64,000 nt of DNA from Hyphomicrobiales bacterium (GTDB lineage Bacteria; Pseudomonadota; Alphaproteobacteria; Rhizobiales; Beijerinckiaceae). The stretch's first letter is position 1, and each line of letters opens with the position of its first letter. Of this stretch, positions 55,525-63,727 are shown piece by piece. The position numbers and the translations under genes were made by a program. The stretch lies in assembly GCA_028290705.1 (NCBI GenBank), contig JAQGJH010000145.1, positions 1-64,000 of the forward strand, in the 5' to 3' direction. The notes under the pieces were generated by a model. It did no database searches, was not told the DNA's origin, and saw only the letters and a list, made by a program, of their open reading frames with translations.

Positions 55525-55911
55525 CTATGCGGCGCGGCGCGCCTCCACCAGCCAGCACGCCACCCGGGTGACTTCGAGGCTGCAGTCGCGCGTCCGCATC
55601 GGAGAACTCTGGAAACGGCTGCTGATGACGTGCATGAGTTCGGCCACCACCTCGGCGTCGATCTCGCGCACGACGCTTTCGTCGATCTTGAACCGGTTGA
55701 CGACCCGCACCAGCTCGCGTCGAGCCGTGTCGGCCAGCGGATGATCGACGATGACATGCCGCCAGAGGAGCACATGAAAGCGCGCCACGATGGCGCCCGC
55801 GCCCGCAACGGTGGCGCAGCGGTCGTAAGCCTCGTTGACGATGTCGGAGATCAGCGGCTCGCTCCAACGGGCGAGGTCTAGACGCAATTGATCGGCGCTG
55901 GAATGGCGCAT
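55525..55911 (-). CDS. Hypothetical helical protein, 128 aa
   Basis: I do not recognise it. From ATG 55911 it is almost entirely alpha-helical, with DQLRLDLARWSEPLISDIVNEAYDRC and RRELVRVVNRFKIDESVVREIDAEVVAELMHVISSRF, no signal peptide and few glycines. Cys residues are scattered. The track start at 56010 adds a non-homologous-looking N terminus. It lies 99 bp upstream of the helicase on the same strand and could share its transcript. The 273-bp gap to the next gene shows no other feature. Confidence 0.55.
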   Translation of the reverse strand: MRHSSADQLRLDLARWSEPLISDIVNEAYDRCATVAGAGAIVARFHVLLWRHVIVDHPLADTARRELVRVVNRFKIDESVVREIDAEVVAELMHVISSRFQSSPMRTRDCSLEVTRVACWLVEARRAA

Positions 55912-56184
55912 GTACGAACGATCCTCAAATGACGAATTGCAAAAACTCGAGATGAAAAGCTGCAAACCGAAAGAAACAATCCTGTGCGACGCAGGACAGG
56001 GCCGAAACATCGAAACTCACGTCTCCGCGCGTGGCGTTGGCAAGGCTTTTGCTCATGCAGGCAAGCAGGCGCCCAAACGCGCCCCTGCGATCTGCTCGGA
56101 CTTGTCATCGCTTCAGCGAGCCCGGATAGTGGGCCTTGAGACGCTAGGTCCGAAGTCTTGCGTGAAGCTGGAACGGAGAAGACA

Positions 56185-57159
56185 ATGAAATTGCGCCTGT
56201 TGCTGGGAGCCGCCGCCGTATGCGGCCTCGTTTTCAGCCAAACCACAGCCTTTGCACTCGACACCCTGACGATGGGCACGACCGGTCGCGGATCGGCGCA
56301 GCAATGGCCGATCTTCATTGCCGACAAGAAGGGCTTTTTCGCCGAAAACAACGTCAAGATGGATCTCGTGGCGGCGCCTTCGTCGGCCGGCGTGATCCAG
56401 CAGCTCGCCGCGGGCTCCATCAGCATCGGGTCGGGCGGTCTCGCCGATCCGTTGCGCGCCATCGACAAAGGCGCGCCCATCACCATGCTGCGCATCGAGA
56501 CGCAGGTGCCGCCCTACACGATCTGGGGCAAACCCGAACTGAAATCGCTGAAAGAGCTGAAAGGCAAGCTGATCTCCATCGGCGGCATCAAGGACATCAC
56601 GCGCATCTACACGGAGCGCATGCTGACCCCGAATGGCGTCCCGCCCGGATCCTACGACATGGTCTATGCCGGCACGACGGCCGCGCGCTTCGCGGCGCTG
56701 TCGGGCGGCGCCGTCGACGCCGCCATTCTGCTGCCGCCGTTCTCGTTCCGCGCGCAGGGAGCGGGCCTGTCCAATCTCGGGCAGCTCAGCGACTACGTTA
56801 CCGACATGCCGTTCACCGGCTATGCCGTCAACACCGCATGGGCGAAGAAGAACAAGCCTGCGCTCGTGGGCTTTCTGAAAGGCGTCGCGCGCGGCATCGA
56901 CTGGTTCAACGACGACGCCAATCGCACCGAGGCGATCGACATCCTCGTCAAGGAATCGGGCGCATCGCGCGCCGACATCGAGGCGAGCTATGACTATTAT
57001 CGCCAGATCAAGATTTTCGATCGCGTCGGCCAGATTGCCTCGAGCCAGATCTCCACTCTGGTGGAAGCCATGAAGAGCATCGGCGACCTCGAAGGCTCGA
57101 CGGACGTCGCCCGCTTCACCGATCCGGAAATCGTCGAGCTGGCCAAGCAGGTCAAGTGA
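56185..57159 (+). CDS. NitT/TauT-type ABC substrate-binding protein
   Basis: The protein of about 324 residues has a signal peptide (LLLGAAAVCGLVFSQTTAFA) and the SsuA/THI5-like fold: LTMGTTGRGSAQQWPIFIADKKGFFAENNVKMDLV, then QQLAAGSISIGSGGLADPLRAI and LKGKLISIGGIKDITRIYTERML. Such proteins bind sulfonates, nitrate, taurine or aromatic-type ligands in the periplasm. GGAGA upstream supports ATG 56185. No permease or ATPase is adjacent. An isochorismatase-like hydrolase follows after 40 bp, suggesting a shared substrate. Confidence 0.85.
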   Translation: MKLRLLLGAAAVCGLVFSQTTAFALDTLTMGTTGRGSAQQWPIFIADKKGFFAENNVKMDLVAAPSSAGVIQQLAAGSISIGSGGLADPLRAIDKGAPITMLRIETQVPPYTIWGKPELKSLKELKGKLISIGGIKDITRIYTERMLTPNGVPPGSYDMVYAGTTAARFAALSGGAVDAAILLPPFSFRAQGAGLSNLGQLSDYVTDMPFTGYAVNTAWAKKNKPALVGFLKGVARGIDWFNDDANRTEAIDILVKESGASRADIEASYDYYRQIKIFDRVGQIASSQISTLVEAMKSIGDLEGSTDVARFTDPEIVELAKQVK

Positions 57160-57199
57160 GCCGGTCTCCCTCCCAACGTCGTTTCAAGAGGAGCAAATC

Positions 57200-57895
57200 A
57201 TGAAAGAATGGATGAAGACGATCCCCGAGTCCGAACTCGCGACCTACAAGAGCGCGGGCTTCATGACGGACATGAAGGTCGGCAGGCGCGTGGGACTGAT
57301 CGTGGTGGACGTGACCTATGGATTCACCGGCCGCAAGGGGCAGACGCTGGCGGAATCCATCGAAGAGTTTCGCTCCGCCTGCGGCCCGGTCTCCTGGGAA
57401 GCCGTGCCCAGGATCGCCAAGCTGATCGAGATGTTCCGCGAACGCGGCCTGCCGATCGTCTTCACCCGAAGCGACACCGCCAACGTGCCCTACACCGGCA
57501 AGGCTACGAAATCCAAGGGTACCAAGGCACAGGCCGCTCTGCACAACGACTTCCCCGACGAAGTCATGCCCCGGGAGGGTGAATGGGTGTTGGGCAAGAC
57601 CCGCGCCAGCGCGTTCTTCCAGACGCCGCTCATGGCCTATCTCGTGCAGCAGGGCGTCGACACCTTGGTCTTCTGCGGCGTCTCCACCTCGGGCTGCGTT
57701 CGCGCCTCGGTGGTCGATGGCTTCTCGAACGGCTTTTCGACCTTCGTGGTCGACGAATGCTGCTTCGACCGCTCGGAGTTCGCCCATGCGGCCAATCTCT
57801 TCGACATGGATGCGAAATACGCCTCCGTGGTGTCGCTCGACGAAATCGCCAAGCTGATGCCGGCCGTCAGGAAAGACAGCGTCAAGGCCGCCTGA
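57200..57895 (+). CDS. Isochorismatase-family cysteine hydrolase
   Basis: A 231-residue hydrolase. The catalytic triad of the family is visible: Asp in LIVVDVTYGF (residue 37), Lys in LGKTRASAF (about 133) and nucleophilic Cys in VSTSGCVRASVVDG (about 167). Relatives include N-carbamoylsarcosine amidase, maleamate and nicotinamide amidases. The neighbouring binding protein suggests it acts on an imported amide or carbamoyl compound. AAGAGGAG precedes the ATG by about eight bases. Confidence 0.87.
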   Translation: MKEWMKTIPESELATYKSAGFMTDMKVGRRVGLIVVDVTYGFTGRKGQTLAESIEEFRSACGPVSWEAVPRIAKLIEMFRERGLPIVFTRSDTANVPYTGKATKSKGTKAQAALHNDFPDEVMPREGEWVLGKTRASAFFQTPLMAYLVQQGVDTLVFCGVSTSGCVRASVVDGFSNGFSTFVVDECCFDRSEFAHAANLFDMDAKYASVVSLDEIAKLMPAVRKDSVKAA

Positions 57896-57994
57896 CACCC
57901 GTCGAATGCGCGTGAAAACATCAGGCAGCGCGGCGCTCTTCCCGGGCGTCGCGCGTTTCCACTTTCGGACCCTGCGGATCTTCAGGAGATTTTG

Positions 57995-58267
57995 ATGACC
58001 GGCTCCGGCACGCCTTTGCCGCTCGCACGTTTCAGGGTCGAGCGTCACGATGAAGGCTACCGCCTCGAGATAGAAGACGAGGCGGGAGGCCGGCTCGAGT
58101 TGATCGCCAGCGCGGAACAGATCGACGTCATCGTCGAGGCTCTCGACGATGTTCTCGCCGAGGACGATGCGCTGGCCGACGAGGATGACGAAGCCGACGA
58201 GGACCCGGATGAAGAAGATGCCGACGATGACGATGACGAGGATGACGACGACGACGACGACGACTGA
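57995..58267 (+). CDS. Extremely acidic small protein with poly-Asp tail
   Basis: The 90-residue protein starts at ATG 57995 with GGAG about eight bases upstream. Residues 1-50 look like a small folded unit (FRVERHDEGYRLEIEDEAGGRLELIASAEQIDVIVEALDDVL), while residues 51-90 are almost only Asp and Glu, ending in a long Asp run. It has no signal peptide. The next gene begins directly after its stop. The strongly negative tail could bind cations or basic proteins. Function unknown. Confidence 0.7.
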   Translation: MTGSGTPLPLARFRVERHDEGYRLEIEDEAGGRLELIASAEQIDVIVEALDDVLAEDDALADEDDEADEDPDEEDADDDDDEDDDDDDDD

Positions 58268-58285
58268 ATGCGGGAAGGGCACGCC

Positions 58286-59143
58286 ATGACCGCCGCCGAG
58301 AACGCCGGCGCGGAGCCGGCCATCGCCTCAGGCGATGTGAAGATACCGGCACGCGGCTTCGGCACGTGGCAATTGCGCGACGATGCCTGCCGCGAGGCCG
58401 TGAAGGCCGCGTTGGACATCGGCTATCGCCATGTCGACACGGCCGCCATGTACGGCAACGAGGTCGAAGTGGGTGACGGCATTCGCAACTCCGGCTTGGC
58501 TCGCCGCGACGTCTTTCTCACCACGAAGGTCTGGACGGACGACATCGAGGAAGAGGCGCTGTTGCGCTCCGCTCGCCAGAGTCTCTCGCGGCTGAAGCTC
58601 GACGACGTCGATCTGCTGCTGATTCACTGGCCCAACCGCGCCATCCCGCTTGAAAGTTCGATACGGGGCCTCTGCCGCGCGCGTCGGGAGGGCCTTGCAC
58701 GGAATGTCGGCGTCGCCAACTTCCCGGTCGCGCTTCTCGAACAGGCGATCGACCTCGCCTCTCGCGACGGCGAGCGCATCGTCGCCAACCAGTGCGAATT
58801 CCACCCCTGGCTCGACCAGACGAAGCTGATCGAAGCCTGCAAGGCCAGCAATGTCGTGTTCACGTCCTATTCGCCGCTCGGTCGCGGCGATCTGATGGCT
58901 GACCCGACCGTTCAGGACATGGCCCGCAGGCTCGGACGCACCGCCTCGCAGGTGATCCTGCGCTGGCACCTGCAGCAAGGCATTGCCGCCATTCCCCGCT
59001 CGTCGACCCCCGACCACATTGCCGAAAACTTCGACATCTTGGGCTTTGAATTGTCCGGGGCGGACATGGACAAGCTCGCATCGTTGCGCAGGACGAACGG
59101 TCGGCTCGTCGATCCGGGTTTTGCTCCGCAGTGGGATTGCTGA
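58286..59143 (+). CDS. Aldo/keto reductase
   Basis: A cytoplasmic NADPH-dependent oxidoreductase of about 285 residues with the TIM-barrel AKR fold. The catalytic tetrad is recognisable: Asp and Tyr in HVDTAAMYGNE, Lys in LTTKVW and His in LLIHWPN, with NVGVANFPVALLEQ and IPRSSTPDHIAENFDI for the cofactor. It reduces aldehydes or ketones such as glyoxal derivatives. ATG 58286 has GGAAGGG upstream; 58268 abuts the preceding stop. Confidence 0.9.
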   Translation: MTAAENAGAEPAIASGDVKIPARGFGTWQLRDDACREAVKAALDIGYRHVDTAAMYGNEVEVGDGIRNSGLARRDVFLTTKVWTDDIEEEALLRSARQSLSRLKLDDVDLLLIHWPNRAIPLESSIRGLCRARREGLARNVGVANFPVALLEQAIDLASRDGERIVANQCEFHPWLDQTKLIEACKASNVVFTSYSPLGRGDLMADPTVQDMARRLGRTASQVILRWHLQQGIAAIPRSSTPDHIAENFDILGFELSGADMDKLASLRRTNGRLVDPGFAPQWDC

Positions 59144-59148
59144 TCGCG

Positions 59149-59715
59149 TCAGCGCGCCAGGCGGCTCATGACTTGTGAGGCGCGCTGGATGCGGGGCAGT
59201 TTTTCGCGGGCGAAGGCCAGCAGCCCCGCATCGTCGCCCGAGCGGGCATAGGTGGCGAACAGCGCGAGATTTTCTTCCTGCACGCCGGCCTGCATGTCGA
59301 CGTAAAGCCGCTCGAAGTCGCGGCCCGTCGCGCCCGCAAGTTGGGTCAGCATTTGTGCGCGTCGATCGTCCACATAGGGCTTGATCGGCGCATCGAGGCT
59401 GGGCGGCAGCGTCGTCGGGAGGCTTGTGAAAGGTGAAAGTCCGGCGGTCAGCCGCGCGAAGTCGGCACGAAAATCCTGCACCAGCGGAGTTGCGTAGTTG
59501 CGAATGGAATTGCGTTGCGCCTGCTCGATCGCGAGGCGGCTCGACTCGTAGTCGAAGAACGCGGCTATCAGCGCGAGCCGCCTGAATTCGCTGGTGCTGA
59601 CGGACGTCTTGGGCGCGACCGCAGGCGCCTCGACGGGCGTCGTCTGGGCGAAAGCAAAGCCTCCGGCACTGAGGGACATCACCAGGGAAACAGCGGCCAG
59701 CATACGCATGAACAT
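59149..59715 (-). CDS. DUF4142 domain secreted protein
   Basis: The 188-residue protein has a signal peptide (LAAVSLVMSLSAGGFAFAQ) and a helical DUF4142 domain: EFRRLALIAAFFDYESSRLAIEQAQRNSIRNYATPLVQDFRADFARL and GRDFERLYVDMQAGVQEENLALFATYA. DUF4142 proteins are periplasmic helical bundles linked to stress tolerance. GGAG seven bases upstream supports ATG 59715. It converges with the aldo/keto reductase. Confidence 0.82.
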   Translation of the reverse strand: MFMRMLAAVSLVMSLSAGGFAFAQTTPVEAPAVAPKTSVSTSEFRRLALIAAFFDYESSRLAIEQAQRNSIRNYATPLVQDFRADFARLTAGLSPFTSLPTTLPPSLDAPIKPYVDDRRAQMLTQLAGATGRDFERLYVDMQAGVQEENLALFATYARSGDDAGLLAFAREKLPRIQRASQVMSRLAR

Positions 59716-59870
59716 CGGCAACTCCACTTGAGGCGGCGCGGGTCGGACGCCCTGCCTTAACTAGTGCTGCCGCGAGGGCTGGGCAAGATCATGACGGAAG
59801 CCGGGAACGCGCCTGCGCTGCGCCCGGCTTGCAAAACGTCCCGGGACCGTTCAAGTCAATGCCCGTCGGC

Positions 59871-60926
59871 TCACTTGATCAAGGCGCCGATCTTCTCGAC
59901 GACGGGCTTGGGCGTTGCATAGATGTCCCGTACGAGTTTCTCGAGATACTCGCCATTGTGCGGGTCCAGATCCAGCTTCTGCTTTTTGACTTCGGCGAGG
60001 AATTCGGGATCTTTCATGGTGGCGTCGAAGGCCTTGCGCAGCATTGCGAGACGCTCGGGCGCAAGGCCCGGAGGCGCCACGAAAGGCCGTCCGATTCCCT
60101 GGCCCGCGTAGAGGAATTTCAGCGATTGCCGTTCCTCCTCATTGCGAGCGAGATCGAGAATGAACGGCACGTCCTTCAACTCGGGATTGGGCTCGACGCC
60201 ACCCTGGAAGATCACGTTGACCTTCTTGTCCGTGATCCAGTCTGGTTTCTTCCCGTGGACGCTGTCGAGGCTTTCGCAAATGCCGTCGACCTCGCCTCGC
60301 TCCATCGCCAGGAAAACGTTGGAGGACGAGGGGAAGCCCGAGATCAGCTTGAATTTCATGCCCAGCAATTCGTTCAGCGCTTTCGGGTAACTGCGCGTGC
60401 CGGTCCCCGCGCCCGTATCGCCGACGATCAGGGTTTTCTCCGTCAGATCCTTGACCGATTTCACCGGCGAATTGGCCATCGCGATGCAGACGTTGGTCTC
60501 GATCGTGGGCGTTCCGAGCCAGCTCATCTTCAGCGGGTCGAAGCGAGCGCCATCCGCGCCGGTCAGCGGACCAAGCGGCGCGTCGCGCGCGATGATCCCC
60601 ATGACGGTGCCGTCCTTCGGGGCGATGGTGTAGATGTGCGCGGCCGCATTGTAGCTGCCGGCGCCCGGCATGTTTTGAGGCACGACGGTCGGATTGCCCG
60701 GCAGGTGCTTGCCGATATGGCGCGCCACGACGCGGCCCCATAGGTCGTACCCGCCGCCGGGCCCAAACCCGATGATCATGCTCACGGTCTTGCCGGCAAA
60801 GAACTCGCCTGACTGCGCCGCCGCCGGAACAGCACCCGCAACCAAAGAGAACGCGCAACTGGACAGGGCCAGCGCAGCAATGGCGCCCCGAATCTTTCCG
60901 GTGCCTGGCCGCGATTTCGAACGCAT
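59871..60926 (-). CDS. TctC/Bug-type periplasmic solute-binding protein
   Basis: A 351-residue protein with a signal peptide (GAIAALALSSCAFSLVAGAVPAAAQ) and the TctC family fold: GKTVSMIIGFGPGGGYDLWGR, HLPGNPTVVPQNMPGAGS, TGAGTGTRSYPKALNELLGMKFKLISGFPSS and VDGICESL. It captures carboxylates or related anions for a tripartite TctABC-type importer, but no TctA or TctB is visible. Orphan receptors of this type are abundant in Hyphomicrobiales and Burkholderiales. AGGAG six bases upstream fixes the start. It is divergent from the zinc alcohol dehydrogenase. Confidence 0.88.
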   Translation of the reverse strand: MRSKSRPGTGKIRGAIAALALSSCAFSLVAGAVPAAAQSGEFFAGKTVSMIIGFGPGGGYDLWGRVVARHIGKHLPGNPTVVPQNMPGAGSYNAAAHIYTIAPKDGTVMGIIARDAPLGPLTGADGARFDPLKMSWLGTPTIETNVCIAMANSPVKSVKDLTEKTLIVGDTGAGTGTRSYPKALNELLGMKFKLISGFPSSSNVFLAMERGEVDGICESLDSVHGKKPDWITDKKVNVIFQGGVEPNPELKDVPFILDLARNEEERQSLKFLYAGQGIGRPFVAPPGLAPERLAMLRKAFDATMKDPEFLAEVKKQKLDLDPHNGEYLEKLVRDIYATPKPVVEKIGALIK

Positions 60927-61214
60927 GAGAATCTCCTGATGTGACACGTCACGGTCCGCGAACCTTGCGAAGGCGGACGGCGTTTCCTCGTCGCCAGCTT
61001 TGTTGTTTGGGCGTTGTCGCGCCGTCTTCCGCTGGACGTCCGGCATGCTTAGTCAAAGGCTCCCGGCTGTCAACTTGGGTGGCAACTCAGGTCCCCTGCA
61101 GCTTTGCCGCAGTTTTACCATGCGTTCTGGAACAAGACGATCTGGCGCGGATTGCTTGCTCGAACGCACCGGTCGAGGCCGGTGCCAGCCGCCAGACGAA
61201 AGTGGAGACTCGGC

Positions 61215-62384
61215 ATGAAAGCATTGCGGTGGCACGGCAAGCACGACATCCGCTGCGACAGCGTTCCGGATCCCGAGATTGAACATCCGCGCGACGCCAT
61301 CATCAAGGTGACGAGTTGCGCGATCTGCGGGTCGGACCTCCATCTCTACGACGGCTTCATGCCGGGCATGAAGTCGGGCGACATCATCGGCCATGAATTC
61401 ATGGGCGAGGTCATGGAGGTCGGCAGCGAGAACCGCAAACTCAAGGTCGGCGATCGCGTGGTCGTGCCGTTCACCATCATCTGTGGCGAGTGCGATCAGT
61501 GCCGGCGCAGCAATTTCTCGGTCTGCGAGCGGACGAACCGGAACAAGAAGATGGGCGATACCGCCTTCGGCCACACCACCGCCGGCCTGTTCGGTTACAC
61601 CCATCTCACCGGCGGTTACCCCGGCGGGCAGGCCGAGTTCGTCCGCGTGCCCTATGCGGATGTGGCCCCCGTCAAGATTCCCAATGGGCTCACCGACGAG
61701 CAGGTGCTGTTCCTCGGCGACATTCTGCCGACCGGCTGGCAGGCTGCTGTTCAGTGCGACATCGAGCCGACCGACACGGTCGCGATCTGGGGCGCGGGGC
61801 CTGTCGGGCAATTTGCGATCCGCAGCGCCATCATGCTGGGCGCCCGCCAGGTCGTCGCCATCGACAACGTTCCGGAGCGGCTCTCCATGGCGGCGGCCTC
61901 GGGCGCCATCACCATCAACTTCGACGAAGAGAGCGTCATCGAGCGCCTGAACGAACTGACCGGCGGCAAGGGTCCGGAGAAATGCATCGACGCCGTCGGC
62001 ATGGAGGCGCACGCGACCGCGACGCTCGATTCCATGTACGACCGCGCCAAGCAGGCGGTGATGCTGGAAACCGATCGACCGCATGTTCTGCGTGAGATCT
62101 TCTACGTCTGCCGACCGGCTGGGACCGTCTCGGTTCCCGGCGTCTATGGCGGACTTCTGGACAAGATGCCGTTCGGTATGGCGATGAACAAGGGCCTGAC
62201 CATCCGCATGGGGCAGACGCATGTGAATCGCTGGACCGACGACCTGCTCGAGCGCATCCAGCAAGGCCAGATCGACCCTTCCTTCGTCATCACGCACACG
62301 GCGCGGCTCGAGGACGGTCCCGCCCTCTACGAGACGTTCAAACATAAGCATGACGGTTGCATCAAGGTCGTTCTCAAACCCTGA
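61215..62384 (+). CDS. Zinc-dependent alcohol dehydrogenase
   Basis: A 389-residue medium-chain dehydrogenase. The catalytic zinc site is CAICGSDLH and GHEFMGEV, the structural zinc Cys cluster is [15 protein letters not shown], and the NAD-binding loop is [15 protein letters not shown]. The length and the [17 protein letters not shown] segment resemble the glutathione-independent formaldehyde dehydrogenase-like branch. GGAG seven bases upstream supports ATG 61215. A small membrane protein follows after 11 bp in the same operon. Exact substrate unknown. Confidence 0.9.
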   Translation: MKALRWHGKHDIRCDSVPDPEIEHPRDAIIKVTSCAICGSDLHLYDGFMPGMKSGDIIGHEFMGEVMEVGSENRKLKVGDRVVVPFTIICGECDQCRRSNFSVCERTNRNKKMGDTAFGHTTAGLFGYTHLTGGYPGGQAEFVRVPYADVAPVKIPNGLTDEQVLFLGDILPTGWQAAVQCDIEPTDTVAIWGAGPVGQFAIRSAIMLGARQVVAIDNVPERLSMAAASGAITINFDEESVIERLNELTGGKGPEKCIDAVGMEAHATATLDSMYDRAKQAVMLETDRPHVLREIFYVCRPAGTVSVPGVYGGLLDKMPFGMAMNKGLTIRMGQTHVNRWTDDLLERIQQGQIDPSFVITHTARLEDGPALYETFKHKHDGCIKVVLKP

Positions 62385-62395
62385 GGAATCATCGC

Positions 62396-62956
62396 ATGCA
62401 CGGTGTCGACATCCACACGCAGCGCGCCTATGAGCGCAAGGCGGCGCGCGCCAGATCGATGGCACGCGGTCTTGGGTACTTCTCGATAGGCCTGGGATTG
62501 GCGGAGCTTTTCGCCCCGCAGGTCTTCACGCGCTTTCTCGGCTTGCACGATCGCGAGACGCTCGTTCGCAGCTACGGACTGCGGGAAATCGGCACGGGAC
62601 TGGGTGTCCTGTCGTCGGCGGATCCTTCGTCCTGGATCTGGGGACGCGTCGGCGGTGACGCGCTCGATTTGGCGACATTGTCGCTCGGCATGGATCACGA
62701 CAATCCGCAGCGGGACAATGTCGTCTTGGCCGCCGTTGCGGTCGGCGGCATCACCGCGCTCGATCTTTACTGCGCCCAGGAACTCGACGCCTCACGTCGC
62801 GTCAGTCAGGCGCCCGACTACAGCCGTCGCACCGGCTTCCCGCGCGGCCTCGGCGCATCGCGGGGCGTGGCGGCCGAAATGGCGCATGTCATGCGCCCGC
62901 GTTTCGTCACCGATCCGCCGCGCGTAACGCCTCGCACACTCGCATCGGCTCGCTAA
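62396..62956 (+). CDS. Membrane protein resembling the N-terminal part of cyclase/dehydrase proteins
   Basis: A 186-residue protein with two to three hydrophobic segments (LGYFSIGLGLAELFAP, WIWGRVGGDALDLATLSLG, VVLAAVAVGGITALDLY). The SLRE-like stretch ETLVRSYGLREIGTGLGVLSSADPSSW resembles the membrane half of proteins that normally also carry a SRPBCC (cyclase/dehydrase) domain; that domain is absent here. It follows the zinc dehydrogenase by 11 bp. Function unknown. Confidence 0.7.
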   Translation: MHGVDIHTQRAYERKAARARSMARGLGYFSIGLGLAELFAPQVFTRFLGLHDRETLVRSYGLREIGTGLGVLSSADPSSWIWGRVGGDALDLATLSLGMDHDNPQRDNVVLAAVAVGGITALDLYCAQELDASRRVSQAPDYSRRTGFPRGLGASRGVAAEMAHVMRPRFVTDPPRVTPRTLASAR

Positions 62957-62969
62957 CACGGAGGAACAG

Positions 62970-63662
62970 ATGACAGGCCTCAAGACCATAGCACTCGCGG
63001 GCGCCCTCGCGCTCAGCCTCGGTGTCACGGCATTCGCTCAGTCGGGCGGCGGTGGCGGTGGAGGCGGCGGAGGGGGCGGCGGCGGTGGCGGTTCGGCAGG
63101 CTCGAGCGGCGGCGGCGCGGCGGGCTCGTCGTCGGGCGCAACGGGTGGATCGTCTCTCGGCACGTCCGCGCCTCCCGGCGCCGGCGCATCCAATCCCGCC
63201 GCCAATCCTCCTGCCACCGGCGGTGGCGCCACCACCGGGACGGGCAACAGCCCGACGCTGGGCACGACCAACGCACCTCCGGGCGCCGGCGGATCGAACC
63301 CAGCCGCCAACCCGCCAGCGGCCGGTGTCGCGCCTGCCAATCCGGCGACGCAGAGCGGGCAGGGGCAGAGCAACACCAACCTTCAGCGGGATACGGGCGC
63401 CAACGCGACCAGCGGCGGCTCCCCCGCGAACCTCCGTCCCTCCACCGGAACTCTGGGCAACAATCCCTCGGTGTCGGGGTCGCGCACCGATGCAGCCAAC
63501 GCCGACCGCTGCCGGCAGGTACTGGCGGATCGTCAATCGCAGCCGAAGGACCTGGTCGCAACTTGCGAGCGCGACAGCATGAGGGACGCCGCAGCTGCGC
63601 GCGAGCGCAGTCTCAACAGCGCCAACGACAAAGCGGTGAACTCGATCTGCCGCGGCTGCTGA
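62970..63662 (+). CDS. Secreted Gly/Ala/Pro-rich low-complexity protein
   Basis: The 230-residue protein has a signal peptide (IALAGALALSLGVTAFAQ), then a long poly-Gly run, and two copies of a GTSAPPGAGASNPAANPPA-like unit (the second being GTTNAPPGAGGSNPAANPPA). The C-terminal 60 residues are different: a compact CRQVLADRQSQPKDLVATC helix pair with further Cys at CRGC. A surface or periplasmic structural protein is likely. GGAGG lies about eight bases before the ATG. Function unknown. Confidence 0.7.
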   Translation: MTGLKTIALAGALALSLGVTAFAQSGGGGGGGGGGGGGGGGSAGSSGGGAAGSSSGATGGSSLGTSAPPGAGASNPAANPPATGGGATTGTGNSPTLGTTNAPPGAGGSNPAANPPAAGVAPANPATQSGQGQSNTNLQRDTGANATSGGSPANLRPSTGTLGNNPSVSGSRTDAANADRCRQVLADRQSQPKDLVATCERDSMRDAAAARERSLNSANDKAVNSICRGC

Positions 63663-63693
63663 GCCTCGATCGTTAGCTGGCACATGGCTTGCT

Positions 63694-63725
63694 GGAACCT
63701 CCGGACATCACGCTCCGGAGGTTCC
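63694..63725 (+). promoter_or_regulatory. Hairpin occluding the ribosome site of the last gene
   Basis: GGAACCTCCGG and CCGGAGGTTCC form a perfect 11-bp stem with a 10-base loop. The 3' arm contains the GGAGG ribosome site (63717-63721) of the TctC gene at 63728. There is no T-run, so it is not a classic terminator. It could limit translation until the stem is opened. Confidence 0.65.
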
Positions 63726-63727
63726 AC

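Noticed and set aside
55912-56184. Plus-strand 92-aa ORF in the gap before the NitT/TauT receptor
   Set aside because: Frame overlaps the minus-strand hypothetical gene start, lacks a ribosome site and looks random; I see no other feature in this gap.
60927-61214. Possible small ORF between TctC receptor and zinc dehydrogenase
   Set aside because: No ribosome site or plausible protein composition; this 288-bp divergent interval likely holds promoters only.
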